Source: Streptomyces sp. ADI95-17
Lineage (GTDB): Bacteria; Actinomycetota; Actinomycetes; Streptomycetales; Streptomycetaceae
DNA length: 64,000 nt
Assembly (NCBI RefSeq): GCF_003846175.1
Contig: NZ_ML123050.1
Span: 393,896-457,895 of the forward strand
Direction: 5' to 3'
Part shown: positions 51,025 through 59,591 of the stretch, piece by piece
Layout of the letters: every line of letters begins with the position of its first letter
Position numbering within the stretch: position 1 is the stretch's first letter
Made by a program: the position numbers and the translations under genes
Notes under the pieces: generated by a model
Databases searched by the model: none
What the model saw: the letters and a program-made list of their open reading frames with translations, nothing else
Told to the model about the DNA's origin: nothing

Positions 51025-51305
51025 TCACAGCCACTCATTGATGGCTGCGACCAGCCCAGTCACTTCGTGGTGGACGACCGGTCTGCCGTAGCCGGTCGCG
51101 AAATCGCGGTGCCACGGTGCCCCTTGAGTCGGTTGATTGCGCATTGGACCGCGTACCGCTCCCGGCAGTCGGCCTTGTCCAATTCCGGCGGCCCGCCCCT
51201 GACGGAGCGGCGTGCCAGGCAGCCCTCGGCCCGATCCGTCTCGTCCCGAGCCGTGCGGTGGATGCTTGGCCAGTCAAGCTTCCCTTTGAGCTCCGACAGG
51301 CGTAG
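51025..51305 (-). mobile_element. IS5-family transposase 3' remnant
   Basis: Minus strand: KADCRERYAVQCAINRLKGH, then after a frame change ATGYGRPVVHHEVTGLVAAI-NEWL and TGA at 51027-51025. This matches the C-terminus C-x-I-N-R-L-K-x-x-R-x-x-A-T-R-Y-x-K of IS5-type transposases. The catalytic Asp regions are absent. A frameshifted, dead fragment. Confidence 0.65.
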
Positions 51306-51373
51306 GCCTCCCGGCGGGCCACCGCAGGCATCGGCCGCCGGTCACGCCCCGAGCCCGCCTGGCGCCGGTGGCG

Positions 51374-51600
51374 TCAGGAGTAGTTCTTCGCCCGGCCACT
51401 CCCCCCGCACCGGCCGGCGGCGATCCTGCTCGACGCATGGGCCACCTCGTCGGCACCAACGGCGGGCACCAGCGCGGACTGCACGATTCCGCCACCGTCG
51501 GTCCACGGGACGACGTCCGGTGCGAGGAGGTCGAGCAGTCCCTGCAGATCGCTCGTCTCGACCGCCGCCCGAGCACTTCGACGGTGCGGCGTATCTCGTT
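51374..51600 (-). pseudogene. C-terminal remnant of an ECF sigma factor (SigJ-type)
   Basis: The frame reads RAAVETSDLQGLLDLLAPDV then VPWTDGGGIVQSALVPAVGA and DEV before an unrelated tail and TGA at 51376-51374. A-x-x-x-G-D-L-x-x-L-L-D-x-L-A-P-D-V plus D-G-G-G is the SnoaL-like C-terminal domain of SigJ-type ECF sigma factors. The sigma-2 and sigma-4 domains are missing. An intact relative is at 54201. Confidence 0.55.
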
Positions 51601-51779
51601 GGCGGAAGACACCTCGCGCGGTCGGCGTGTTCGCCAGGACGCCGGGCCGGCCGACAGGCCGTACGCGGACCGTCCCGGGTTCGTCAGATCCGGGGCAGGC
51701 CGGCTCCTGCCACCGCCGACGCCCCAAGGTCGCCGCCAGGACCGTCATATCTCCTGCCCTCAGCCATACGTCGCTGCCC

Positions 51780-52007
51780 TCAGCGGAAATTCCCTGTGAT
51801 CCAGGCCAGCAGTCGCGGCTTCTCGTCGCAGTGCCCTATACCGTCGGCTGCCAGGTAGTCGCTGTAGCGCACGGTCTTCATCGGCGCGTCACACTGCGGG
51901 AGCCGGACTGGTTGCCCCAGGTACCAACCGGATGCGAATACGGCGGCCAGGACGGCGGCGACTGTCACCCTGCGCGGGGTGATCCATGCGAGTCTCGAGA
52001 TGGGCAT
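51780..52007 (-). CDS. Small membrane-anchored protein
   Basis: 75 residues from the ATG at 52007; in-frame starts to 52067 are possible. One hydrophobic segment, RVTVAAVLAAVFASGWYLG, near the N-terminus, then a short outside domain with two Cys (LPQCDAP, IGHCDEKPR). Good third-position bias. Possibly a disulphide-bonded exported peptide. Family not recognised. Confidence 0.5.
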   Translation of the reverse strand: MPISRLAWITPRRVTVAAVLAAVFASGWYLGQPVRLPQCDAPMKTVRYSDYLAADGIGHCDEKPRLLAWITGNFR

Positions 52008-52169
52008 GGCCGGCGAGCCTACCGGCAGGTCGGCAGGGAGGTTCGGCCGAGGCGGGCGATTCGGCACAACCCCCCGGCCGGAGTAGCCGAGTTCAAAGGA
52101 CGCTGTCTGCTCGGTCCTGCTCGCCGCCGGCGCGGCGAAATCGTGGAACTTGGCGAGCGGAACGATCGT

Positions 52170-52340
52170 TCACGGCACCGAGTCCTGAGCGACAAGGTGT
52201 TTCTGCTCTCTCCCCGCTTGCGTGACGTCGAGGCCCTCTCCGGTCGACAGGTCCACGTCGAGTGAACGGCTCAAACCCACCACGCCATGCCCGGCTCCGG
52301 TCGGGGCGGTGGCAGTGAGTGCGCCGACAGCGATTCGCAT
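52170..52340 (-). CDS. Possible truncated 56-residue protein
   Basis: ATG at 52340 with GGAGAGAGG upstream. The opening MRIAVGALTATAPTGAGHGV resembles the start of NAD(P)-binding epimerase or NmrA-like proteins (M-R-I-A-V-T-G-A), but no Rossmann loop follows and the frame stops after 56 residues. Could be a decayed gene divergent from the MFS exporter. Weak call. Confidence 0.3.
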   Translation of the reverse strand: MRIAVGALTATAPTGAGHGVVGLSRSLDVDLSTGEGLDVTQAGREQKHLVAQDSVP

Positions 52341-52615
52341 GGCGACCTCTCTCCTCGGCTTGCGTACGCCCCTTGGACAGCGCCTCGCGGACGCAGACGC
52401 TCGTCAGAACCGACGTCCCGAGCGTGACGACCGGCCCACGCGTGGACGGTGCGTCTCCAGACGGTACGTCTCCTTGGTGGAAGCAGCCACGGCTGTGGCT
52501 TCCTGTCCACCGGAACGGCGTCCGGCAGCACCGTCGATTGTCCGAGCACAACGCGAGTGATACATTGATGTCTCAATTAAGACTTACACGTCTTACTCAA
52601 CCGTCTGGAGTCTCA
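52341..52615. other. Upstream region of the MFS gene
   Basis: Apart from the dyad at 52578 no gene is seen. The region is lower in GC just before the MFS start (TCTCAATTAAGACTTACACG), as expected of a promoter in this genome. Confidence 0.4.
52578..52595. promoter_or_regulatory. Operator-like dyad upstream of the MFS gene
   Basis: TAAGACTTACACGTCTTA: perfect 6-bp arms TAAGAC and GTCTTA with a six-base spacer, 21 bases before the MFS start. Typical of a TetR- or MarR-type repressor site. No such regulator gene is adjacent. Confidence 0.65.
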
Positions 52616-54148
52616 ATGTCCCGCCCCGCCGTGATCCCGGTCGCAGACCGTGTGCACGCGCGCCGCTGGGTCGTCCTGGCGATCCTGTCCGGCAGCCTGC
52701 TGCTGATCGCCATGGACACCACGATCCTCAACGTCGCCTTCCCCTCACTGGTCGCCGATCTTCAGCCTGGCGCCGTGGAGCAGCTGTGGATCATCGACGT
52801 GTACGCGCTCGCCCTGTCCGGACTGCTGGTGACCGCCGGAGCGCTGGGTGACCGGTGGGGTCGCAAGCGTCTCCTGCTGGTCGGCTTCGCGCTGTTCGCG
52901 GCGGCCTCGCTGGGCGCGGTGGCAGCCACCGAGGCCTGGCACGTGATCGCCGCCCGCGCGCTGCTCGGCGTCGGCGGCGCCGCGATCATGCCCACCACAC
53001 TGTCGATCCTGCGGCACGTCTTCACCGACGCCCGCGAGCGGGCGTTCGCCTACGCGGTGTGGGCAGCGGTCATGGGAGGCGGCATGGCGCTGGGCCCGGT
53101 CGTGGGAGGGCTCCTGGTCCAGGACTACGGCTGGCAGTCGGCCTTCCTGCTCAACGTGCCCATCGCACTGACCGTCATCGCCCTCGGTGCCTGGTTCCTG
53201 CCCGAATCGTTCGCGCCGCGCACCGGACGCTGGGACTGGACCGGCGTCGCCCAGTCCATCGTCGGCATGATCGCCCTGGCCGCCGGTATCAAGCAGCTCG
53301 GCAAGAGCGGGCTCGCCTCGCCCCTGCCCTGGCTCCTGCTGGCGCTCGCCGCCGTCGTCCTGACCCTGTTCGTGCGCCGGCAGTTGCGCCTGGCCCACCC
53401 CCTGCTGCATGTGCGTCTGTTCACCAGCCGCGCCTTCAGCGTCTCGGCCACGGTCCTCTTCCTGGGCATGGTCGCGCTCGGCGCGGTGCTGTTCCTGCTC
53501 ACGCAGTGGTTCCAGTACGCGCAGGGCTACTCGCCTCTCCAGGCGGGACTGCGGGTACTGCCCGCACCCTTGGCCCTGGTGGTCACGTCCCTGCTCGCCC
53601 CCGCGCTCATGCGTGCCCTTCCGATCCGCCACGTCATGGCATCCGGCCTGGTCCTGATGGCCACGGGATTGGTCCTGCCCTGGCTGGCCCAGGACGGTGA
53701 CGATCACCTCGGCTACCCCGTCATGGCGGCCGCCCTCGCCCTCATCGGCTTCGGCGCCGGGCTCGCCACCACGGTGGCTTCGGTCACCCTGATGGCCGCC
53801 ACGCCCAACGAGCACGTCAGCGGCGCGGCCGCGATCGAGGAGACCTGCTACGAACTCGGCGCCGCCCTCGGCGTGGCCTCCCTCGGTTCCCTGGCCGGAG
53901 CCCTGTACCGAAGCAGCCTGCCGGCCTCCGCACCGGCCGCGGCACACGACTCGGTCGGTGAGGGAGCCCATGCCGCCCAGGAGATCGGTGGCGCCCAAGG
54001 TGCCTCGCTCCTGGAACAGGTCGCCCGCGCCTTCACCCACGGCATGACACCGGCCTTCGCCATCGGATCCGCCCTGGCCCTGGTCGCCGCGGCGGCAGCC
54101 TGGGCCTGGATCCCCCGTGGCATCCGGCCCACCGAGAACGCACACTGA
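52616..54148 (+). CDS. MFS multidrug exporter (DHA2, 14 helices)
   Basis: 510 residues from the ATG at 52616, with GGAG eight bases upstream. Motif A in GALGDRWGRKRLLLVGFALF, motif D1-like MDTTILNVAFPSLVADLQPG, motif C GMALGPVVGGLLVQDYGWQS. Fourteen transmembrane segments fit the DHA2/QacA group of drug/proton antiporters. Located in the cytoplasmic membrane. A dyad in the promoter suggests repression relieved by its own substrates. Confidence 0.92.
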   Translation: MSRPAVIPVADRVHARRWVVLAILSGSLLLIAMDTTILNVAFPSLVADLQPGAVEQLWIIDVYALALSGLLVTAGALGDRWGRKRLLLVGFALFAAASLGAVAATEAWHVIAARALLGVGGAAIMPTTLSILRHVFTDARERAFAYAVWAAVMGGGMALGPVVGGLLVQDYGWQSAFLLNVPIALTVIALGAWFLPESFAPRTGRWDWTGVAQSIVGMIALAAGIKQLGKSGLASPLPWLLLALAAVVLTLFVRRQLRLAHPLLHVRLFTSRAFSVSATVLFLGMVALGAVLFLLTQWFQYAQGYSPLQAGLRVLPAPLALVVTSLLAPALMRALPIRHVMASGLVLMATGLVLPWLAQDGDDHLGYPVMAAALALIGFGAGLATTVASVTLMAATPNEHVSGAAAIEETCYELGAALGVASLGSLAGALYRSSLPASAPAAAHDSVGEGAHAAQEIGGAQGASLLEQVARAFTHGMTPAFAIGSALALVAAAAAWAWIPRGIRPTENAH

Positions 54149-54200
54149 CCGGTCCGCGATCCCCCGTACCGGCAGCCGGTGCGGGACCGGATCGGCCGGC

Positions 54201-55085
54201 TCACTCCGCGAGGACGGCCAGGTCGAGGCGACGGAGGCGGGCGGGATCCGCAATCACTTCGTACGCGGCGATCCTGTCCTTCTCGACGGTGAAGGTGAGC
54301 GCGATCAGCAACCGGCCACGCGGAGCCACGACGAGCCCCACCGTGCCGTCGACCAGGGCCAGTTCCGCGAGCTGCGACCTGTGCGCAAGGAGGGCGGTCC
54401 CCTCCGCCACGGCCCGCGCGCCACGGAGCTCGGCGGCCGCGCCAGGTGGCAGCACCGCCGGGTCGCTGCGGCGCACCACATCGGGTGCGAGCACCGCGAG
54501 CATCGCGTTGAGGTCACCGGCCCGGGCGGCCGACAGGAATGCGGAGACGGCCTGCCGGTGGCGGACGAGTTCCTCCGCCGGGACCGCAGGAGTCCCCCGC
54601 ACCTTGTGGCGCGCGCGACTGGCGAGCTTCTTGGTGGCCACGGGAGTGCGCTCCAGGATGGGCGCGATCTGGCCGAACGGTACGGCGAACATGTCGTGCA
54701 GCACGAAGGCAACGCGTTCGGCGGGCTCAAGGGCGTCCAGTACCACGAGCAGCGCACGGCTCACCGAGTCGGCCAGCAGAGCTCTGTCCTCCGGCTGGCT
54801 GCCCTGAACGGGCTCCGAGATCTGATCGAGCACCTGCTGTTCGGCGAGGTCCTCCCGCCGTGCCGAGCGGGCGCGCAGCATGTCGAGGCAGATGCGGGTC
54901 ACCACTGTCCGCAACCAGCCGGCCGGATTGTCCAGGGTGCCGGCATCTGTCCGGCCCAGGCGCAGCCACGCCTCCTGCACGGCGTCCTCGGCCTCGTTCG
55001 GTGAGCCGAGCAACCGGTAGGCCACTGCCTGAAGCCGGCCGCGTTGCGCCTCGAATTGTTCGGCCAGCCCATCGCACTCGTTCAC
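54201..55085 (-). CDS. ECF sigma factor of the SigJ type with SnoaL-like tail
   Basis: 294 residues. Sigma-2: RLQAVAYRLLGSPNEAEDAV, QEAWLRLGRTDAGTLDNPAG. Sigma-4: LDALEPAERVAFVLHDMFAV, PFGQIAPILERTPVATKKLA, SRARHKVRG. SnoaL-like C-terminal domain from about residue 175, SAFLSAARAGDLNAMLAVLA, HRSQLAELALVDG, LTFTVEKDRIAAYEVIADP. Group of ECF sigma factors (ECF41-like) in which the tail controls activity and which often neighbour oxidoreductases or COE carriers. Divergent from the azoreductase gene at 55159. Confidence 0.92.
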   Translation of the reverse strand: MNECDGLAEQFEAQRGRLQAVAYRLLGSPNEAEDAVQEAWLRLGRTDAGTLDNPAGWLRTVVTRICLDMLRARSARREDLAEQQVLDQISEPVQGSQPEDRALLADSVSRALLVVLDALEPAERVAFVLHDMFAVPFGQIAPILERTPVATKKLASRARHKVRGTPAVPAEELVRHRQAVSAFLSAARAGDLNAMLAVLAPDVVRRSDPAVLPPGAAAELRGARAVAEGTALLAHRSQLAELALVDGTVGLVVAPRGRLLIALTFTVEKDRIAAYEVIADPARLRRLDLAVLAE

Positions 55086-55158
55086 CGGTCACCTTTCCTC
55101 GTCCCGACTCGTCACCTCTATGACGAATGCAAGCCGGCTGAGGTGACAGGAGAACCCC

Positions 55159-55872
55159 ATGACGTCCTTGCTGCATCTGGATTCCAGTGCCAATCGCTCC
55201 GGTGACTCGGTCAGCAGGGACCTCACCGCGTTGTTCGCCGAGACCTGGCGCGCTGTGCACGGCCCTGCCGGAGACCGTTCTCGCTACCGGGATCTGGCCG
55301 CAGATCCGGTCCCACCGTTGGATACGGCCTACTGCACGCTGGGGCGGCGACTGGAGCGGAACGGTCTTCCTTCTCTGGCCGGCATCGACGCGTGGATTCG
55401 CAGCCCGGCGGAGAAACGGCAATGGGCGCTGACCCGCCCGCTGATCACCGAGCTGCTGGCTGCCGACACTGTTGTGATCGGTGCCCCGATGTACAACTTT
55501 TCGGTCTCCGCCCTGCTCAAGGCATGGATCGACCGGGTGGGATTCCCCGGCGTATTCACGCACCCGGACACCGGGGACAGCCTGTTGCGCGCCACGAAGG
55601 TCGTGGTGATCACAGCGCAGGGCGGGTCCTACGGCCCGGGTACCCCGCGGGAGGCGTGGGACTTCCAGACACCGTATCTACGGACCTACTTCGGCAAGCA
55701 GGGCGTGGCCGAGGACAACATCCACTTCGTCAGCGCCGAGCTGACGATGGCCGGAGTGGTGCCGCACCTGGCCCACCAGCAACCGCGGGCGGCGAATTCG
55801 CTGGCTTCGGCACGGGAGAAGGTGACCGCGCTGGCCGCCGCCGGCCGCCCGGTGAGCCGGACCACCGTGTGA
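55159..55872 (+). CDS. azoR: FMN-dependent NADH azoreductase/quinone reductase
   Basis: 237 residues. Flavodoxin-like fold: LLHLDSSANRSGDSVSRDLT for the first loop, ADTVVIGAPMYNFSVSALLK (the P-M-Y-N-F-x-x-x-x-L-K FMN-binding loop), VVVITAQGGSYGPGTPREAW. AzoR reduces quinones and azo compounds by two-electron transfer with NADH. Divergent from an ECF sigma factor, 73 bases apart, which probably controls it in response to quinone or thiol stress. Confidence 0.9.
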   Translation: MTSLLHLDSSANRSGDSVSRDLTALFAETWRAVHGPAGDRSRYRDLAADPVPPLDTAYCTLGRRLERNGLPSLAGIDAWIRSPAEKRQWALTRPLITELLAADTVVIGAPMYNFSVSALLKAWIDRVGFPGVFTHPDTGDSLLRATKVVVITAQGGSYGPGTPREAWDFQTPYLRTYFGKQGVAEDNIHFVSAELTMAGVVPHLAHQQPRAANSLASAREKVTALAAAGRPVSRTTV

Positions 55873-56074
55873 GCCCGGCTCCGGTCGTACGAGAGACGCG
55901 GACGTGAGGGAACCGGGACCGGCCGGACTGCGGCCGAAGGCGAAGGTGAAGCGGATTCCCGGACGGGGCGTCCGCCCGGAGCGGCATGCGGTCCCGGCGC
56001 GACCGGCGCGACCGGCGGCCTCCTCTCCGCCGAGGGCGCCGGTCGGGTCGTCGATGCCCTGAGAACTGCCGGGG

Positions 56075-57709
56075 TCAGGACTTGATGTCGGCCACGAGTA
56101 CGTCGATGAATGCCTCCCGCTCGGCGAGCGTGGACGGCCGTCCCACGATGCCCGGACGGGTCTGCCACGGCAGGGGGCCGGTCTCGCGGCGGTACTCGAC
56201 TCCGACGGCGTCCAGGCGGGCCAGATGATGGTCCAGGCGGCCGCGGAACTCCTCGTACCGGCGCTCGCCGGTGCTCCACAGCGCCTCGGCGACGGCGCAG
56301 AGGCGGGGGAACGCGAAGTAGTCGACGGTCCGTGGCGAGTCCATGTGCTCGGTCCAGATGTTGGCCTGGCCGCCCAGGACGTGTTCGCGCTCCGCGTCCG
56401 TCAGCTCGGGCGGTACCGGGTCGAATCCGTATGCCGTCTCCACCGTGACGGGCACCGCCACGGGGATCGGCTCGTCCGACCGCTCGGACTGCCGGTAGTC
56501 GAGATACACCTGGTCGTCCGGGCACGCGATCACGTACAGGCCGCGGCGGGCCGCGGTGACCGCACCGGTCATGCCCCGCCACGAGGCGACGACGGTTCCG
56601 GCCGGCACCTCGTCCTCCAGCAGGTCGTCCCAGCCGAGCAGACGGCGGCCGCGCGATGTGACGTGTGAACCGAGTTGCCGTACGAACCAGGACCGCAGCT
56701 CGTTCTCGTGCCGCAGCCCGCGTTCGCGCATCAACTCCTGTGTGCGCGCGTCCTCGCTCCACTCGGTCGTGGGGCACTCGTCGCCGCCCACTCCGACGAC
56801 CGGGCCGGGGAAGAGGTCCATGATTTCGTCGAGGACGTCGCGGAAGAAGGCGACGGTCGACTCCTCGGTGTTGAGGACGCGGGGGTTGACACCCCAGCGC
56901 GTCCACACCTCCGCCGGCTCACCGCCGACTCCCAGCTCGGGATAGGCCGCGATCGCGGCCTGGGAGTGCCCGGGTATGTCGACCTCGGGGACGACGGTGA
57001 TGTGCCGCTGTGCCGCGTATCCGACGATCTCGCGGATGTCGTCCTGGGTGTAGAAACCGCCGTGCGGCCGTCCGTCCCCCGGCGCCTCGGGCGACGCGCC
57101 GAGCGGGGACTCGCGCCGCCAGGCACCGACCTCGGTGAGTCTCGGGTGCCGCAGGATCTCCACCCGCCAGCCCTGGTCGTCGGTGAGGTGCAGATGCAGT
57201 GTGTTGAGGCGGTGCATGGCCATCAGATCGAGGAAGCGCAGCACATCGTGCTTGGGCATGAAGTGCCGTGCCACGTCCAGCATCGTGCCGCGCCAGGCGA
57301 ACCGCGGCGCGTCCTCGATGCGTACGGCGGGCACCGCCCATCGCACCCCGGCCACCTCGTAGCGGCGGTGGACCTCGGCGGGCAGCGACTGCAGCAGGCT
57401 CTGACATCCGTAGAAGGCACCGGCCCGGTCGCCGCCTTCGATGACGATGCCGTCGGAGCTCACCCGGAGCCGGTACGCCTCCGGGCCGAGGCCCTCGCCC
57501 AACCGCAGGTCTATCGTGTGCCGCGCCTCGTGCAGGTCTGAGAGGAACGGCAGGTCCAGGCCGGTGGAGGGCCGCAGGACCGACTGCAGCCAGCGGGCCG
57601 TGGAACGCAGCTCCGGCGCGGCGGTGATCGCGGTCGAGGCATCGAGAACGAACTCGCCGTTGTCGGTCTGCACTGATGTGGGGCGAGGGAGGAACATCGG
57701 GCGGATCAT
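56075..57709 (-). CDS. GH20 beta-N-acetylhexosaminidase
   Basis: 544 residues; ATG overlaps the stop of the upstream permease (ATGA). GH20 N-domain (DASTAITAAPELRSTARWLQ, GAFYGCQSLLQSLPA) and catalytic barrel: FAWRGTMLDVARHFMPKHDV, NTLHLHLTDDQGWRVEILRH, VVPEVDIPGHSQAAIAAYPE, the acid-base pair D-E in VVGVGGDECPTTEWSEDART, VLGGQANIWTEHMDSPRTVD. No signal peptide, so it acts inside on imported oligosaccharides. Last gene of an ABC-importer operon under a ROK regulator. Confidence 0.95.
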   Translation of the reverse strand: MIRPMFLPRPTSVQTDNGEFVLDASTAITAAPELRSTARWLQSVLRPSTGLDLPFLSDLHEARHTIDLRLGEGLGPEAYRLRVSSDGIVIEGGDRAGAFYGCQSLLQSLPAEVHRRYEVAGVRWAVPAVRIEDAPRFAWRGTMLDVARHFMPKHDVLRFLDLMAMHRLNTLHLHLTDDQGWRVEILRHPRLTEVGAWRRESPLGASPEAPGDGRPHGGFYTQDDIREIVGYAAQRHITVVPEVDIPGHSQAAIAAYPELGVGGEPAEVWTRWGVNPRVLNTEESTVAFFRDVLDEIMDLFPGPVVGVGGDECPTTEWSEDARTQELMRERGLRHENELRSWFVRQLGSHVTSRGRRLLGWDDLLEDEVPAGTVVASWRGMTGAVTAARRGLYVIACPDDQVYLDYRQSERSDEPIPVAVPVTVETAYGFDPVPPELTDAEREHVLGGQANIWTEHMDSPRTVDYFAFPRLCAVAEALWSTGERRYEEFRGRLDHHLARLDAVGVEYRRETGPLPWQTRPGIVGRPSTLAEREAFIDVLVADIKS

Positions 57710-58566
57710 CCTTTCACTGCTCCGGCCGACATGCCGGAGACCAACTTGCGTTGAATGAGGAGGAAGAACACGACCACCGGGAGGGAGAAGATGACCGAAC
57801 CGGCCATCTGCGCGCTGTAGTCGGTTCCGCTGGCGGGGTTGGTGAAGGACACCAGCCACACCGGCAGGGTGTACTGGCCCCGGTCCTTCATGAACGTGTA
57901 GGCGATCAGGTAGTCGTTCCAGGCGGCGATGAACGCGAAGATGCTCGATGCGATCACGCCCGGCAGCACCAGCGGGAAGAGGATCTTCCAGAGCACCTGC
58001 CAGGTAGAGGCTCCGTCGAGGCGGGCGGCCTCCTCGATCTCTACCGGAATGGCCGCGAAGAATCCCCGCATCACCCAGATCGAGAACGGCAGTGCCAGCG
58101 CGAGGTAGGCGAGTATCAGCCCGGTGTAAGTACCCAGCAGACCGGCCTCGTTGAAGACCAGGAAGGTGGGGATGAGCAGGGCTGTGCCCGGCAGCATCTG
58201 TGCCACGAGGATCGCGACCATGACGGTGCGCCGGCCGCGGAACCGGAACCGCGAGACCGCGGCTGCCGCGAACAGGCCGAGCACGACGGCGACGATCACT
58301 GTTCCGCCGACCACGAGCAGGCTGTTCCACAGGTTCGTCCAGAACCCCGTCCGGTTGAGCGCGACATCGAAGTTGTGCAGGGTGGGTGAGCTGGGCCAGA
58401 AGTGCGGCGTCGCCGTCATCGCCTCGGCGCGGGGCTTGAGCGCGGTGTTGACCATCCAGTAGACCGGGAAGATCCACACGAGACAGAACACGATCGCGAG
58501 GCTGTTGCTGAGCAGCCGGCCCCGGGCCGCGATGGAACGGGCGCCGCGTGTGCGGAGCTTGGTCAC
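57706..58566 (-). CDS. ABC sugar importer, permease (second)
   Basis: 286 residues from the GTG at 58566, overlapping the preceding stop (GTGA). MalG-type: LLSNSLAIVFCLVWIFPVYW, FDVALNRTGFWTNLWNSLLV, MLPGTALLIPTFLVFNEAGL, EAA loop EEAARLDGASTWQVLWKILF and the ending LVSGMSAGAVKG. Partner of the following permease and of the lipoprotein at 59578. Confidence 0.93.
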   Translation of the reverse strand: MTKLRTRGARSIAARGRLLSNSLAIVFCLVWIFPVYWMVNTALKPRAEAMTATPHFWPSSPTLHNFDVALNRTGFWTNLWNSLLVVGGTVIVAVVLGLFAAAAVSRFRFRGRRTVMVAILVAQMLPGTALLIPTFLVFNEAGLLGTYTGLILAYLALALPFSIWVMRGFFAAIPVEIEEAARLDGASTWQVLWKILFPLVLPGVIASSIFAFIAAWNDYLIAYTFMKDRGQYTLPVWLVSFTNPASGTDYSAQMAGSVIFSLPVVVFFLLIQRKLVSGMSAGAVKG

Positions 58567-59591
58567 AGGTCCTCCCCGGAACGCAGCAGGCGTCGGATGT
58601 ACAGGGCGGTGACGGCAAGCAGCATGATCGTCGTGATGACGGACAGCGCCGCGCCCTGGCCGACCCGGAATGCCACGAAGGCGGTCTTGTACGCGAAGAC
58701 GCCCAGTGTGGTCGTCGCGGAGTCGGGCCCTCCGGCCGAGATGAGCCAGATCTGGTTGAAGACGTTGAAGTCCCAGATCACCGACATCAGGGTGACCAGT
58801 GTGAGTGTGGGGCGGAGGAACGGAAGGGTGACCGACCACCACAGACGCCACTCACCGGCCCCGTCGAGCCGGGCTGCCTCCTGCAACTCTCCCGGCATCT
58901 GGCTCAGGGCCGCGTACAGGGTGAGCGCGATGAAGGGGACGGCCTGCCAGACGATGAGCAGCCAGATGGACAGATAGGCCAGGGGCGCGCTGTTGGACCA
59001 GTCGGTGTTGGTCATGTCGCCGAACAGGCCGGTCTGTGTGAGCAGCCAGTTGACCACTCCGTATCCGGGCTGGAAGAGCCACTTCCACACGAGGGACGAG
59101 GCGACTGTCGGCATCGCCCAGGCCAGGATGAGGACGATGGTGACGGTCATGCGCATGGCCGTGCCCAGCCGGGTGAGGAGTTGGGCGACGCCTGCTCCCA
59201 CGGCGATGCTTCCCGCCACCATCGCGGCGGTGAACACAACGGTCCTGGTCAGGGCGTCCCAGAACTCCGACTGCGACAGGAGGTCGGTGTACTGGCGGGT
59301 GCCCACGACGTCGAACGCGCCGGTGAACAGGGAACGTTGGTCGTAGTCGGTGAACGACGCGTAGACGAGGAAGGCGATCGGTGCGACGGTGACGGCCAGC
59401 ATCACCAGCCCGGCGGGAGTCAGCAGCCACCACGCAACCCACGGTCCGCGGTGCCGTGCGGACGCGGCGCGGGTTCCGGCACGGTGCCGCGGCAGCGCGT
59501 CGGCGGGCCCGGGTGTGGAGTCCGGGAAGGCCGCCTTCGGGTTGCCGGCCGTCTTCGGGTTGCCGCGGACGGGCTGCTCAGTGCTGGGCAT
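58563..59591 (-). CDS. ABC sugar importer, permease (first)
   Basis: 342 residues from the ATG at 59591, inside the last 14 bases of the binding-protein gene. An N-terminal Pro/Arg-rich cytoplasmic stretch of about 50 residues precedes GPWVAWWLLTPAGLVMLAVT. MalF-type: RTVVFTAAMVAGSIAVGAGV, LAWAMPTVASSLVWKWLFQP, EAA loop QEAARLDGAGEWRLWWSVTL. No ATPase gene nearby, as is usual for MsiK-dependent importers. Confidence 0.92.
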   Translation of the reverse strand: MPSTEQPVRGNPKTAGNPKAAFPDSTPGPADALPRHRAGTRAASARHRGPWVAWWLLTPAGLVMLAVTVAPIAFLVYASFTDYDQRSLFTGAFDVVGTRQYTDLLSQSEFWDALTRTVVFTAAMVAGSIAVGAGVAQLLTRLGTAMRMTVTIVLILAWAMPTVASSLVWKWLFQPGYGVVNWLLTQTGLFGDMTNTDWSNSAPLAYLSIWLLIVWQAVPFIALTLYAALSQMPGELQEAARLDGAGEWRLWWSVTLPFLRPTLTLVTLMSVIWDFNVFNQIWLISAGGPDSATTTLGVFAYKTAFVAFRVGQGAALSVITTIMLLAVTALYIRRLLRSGEDL

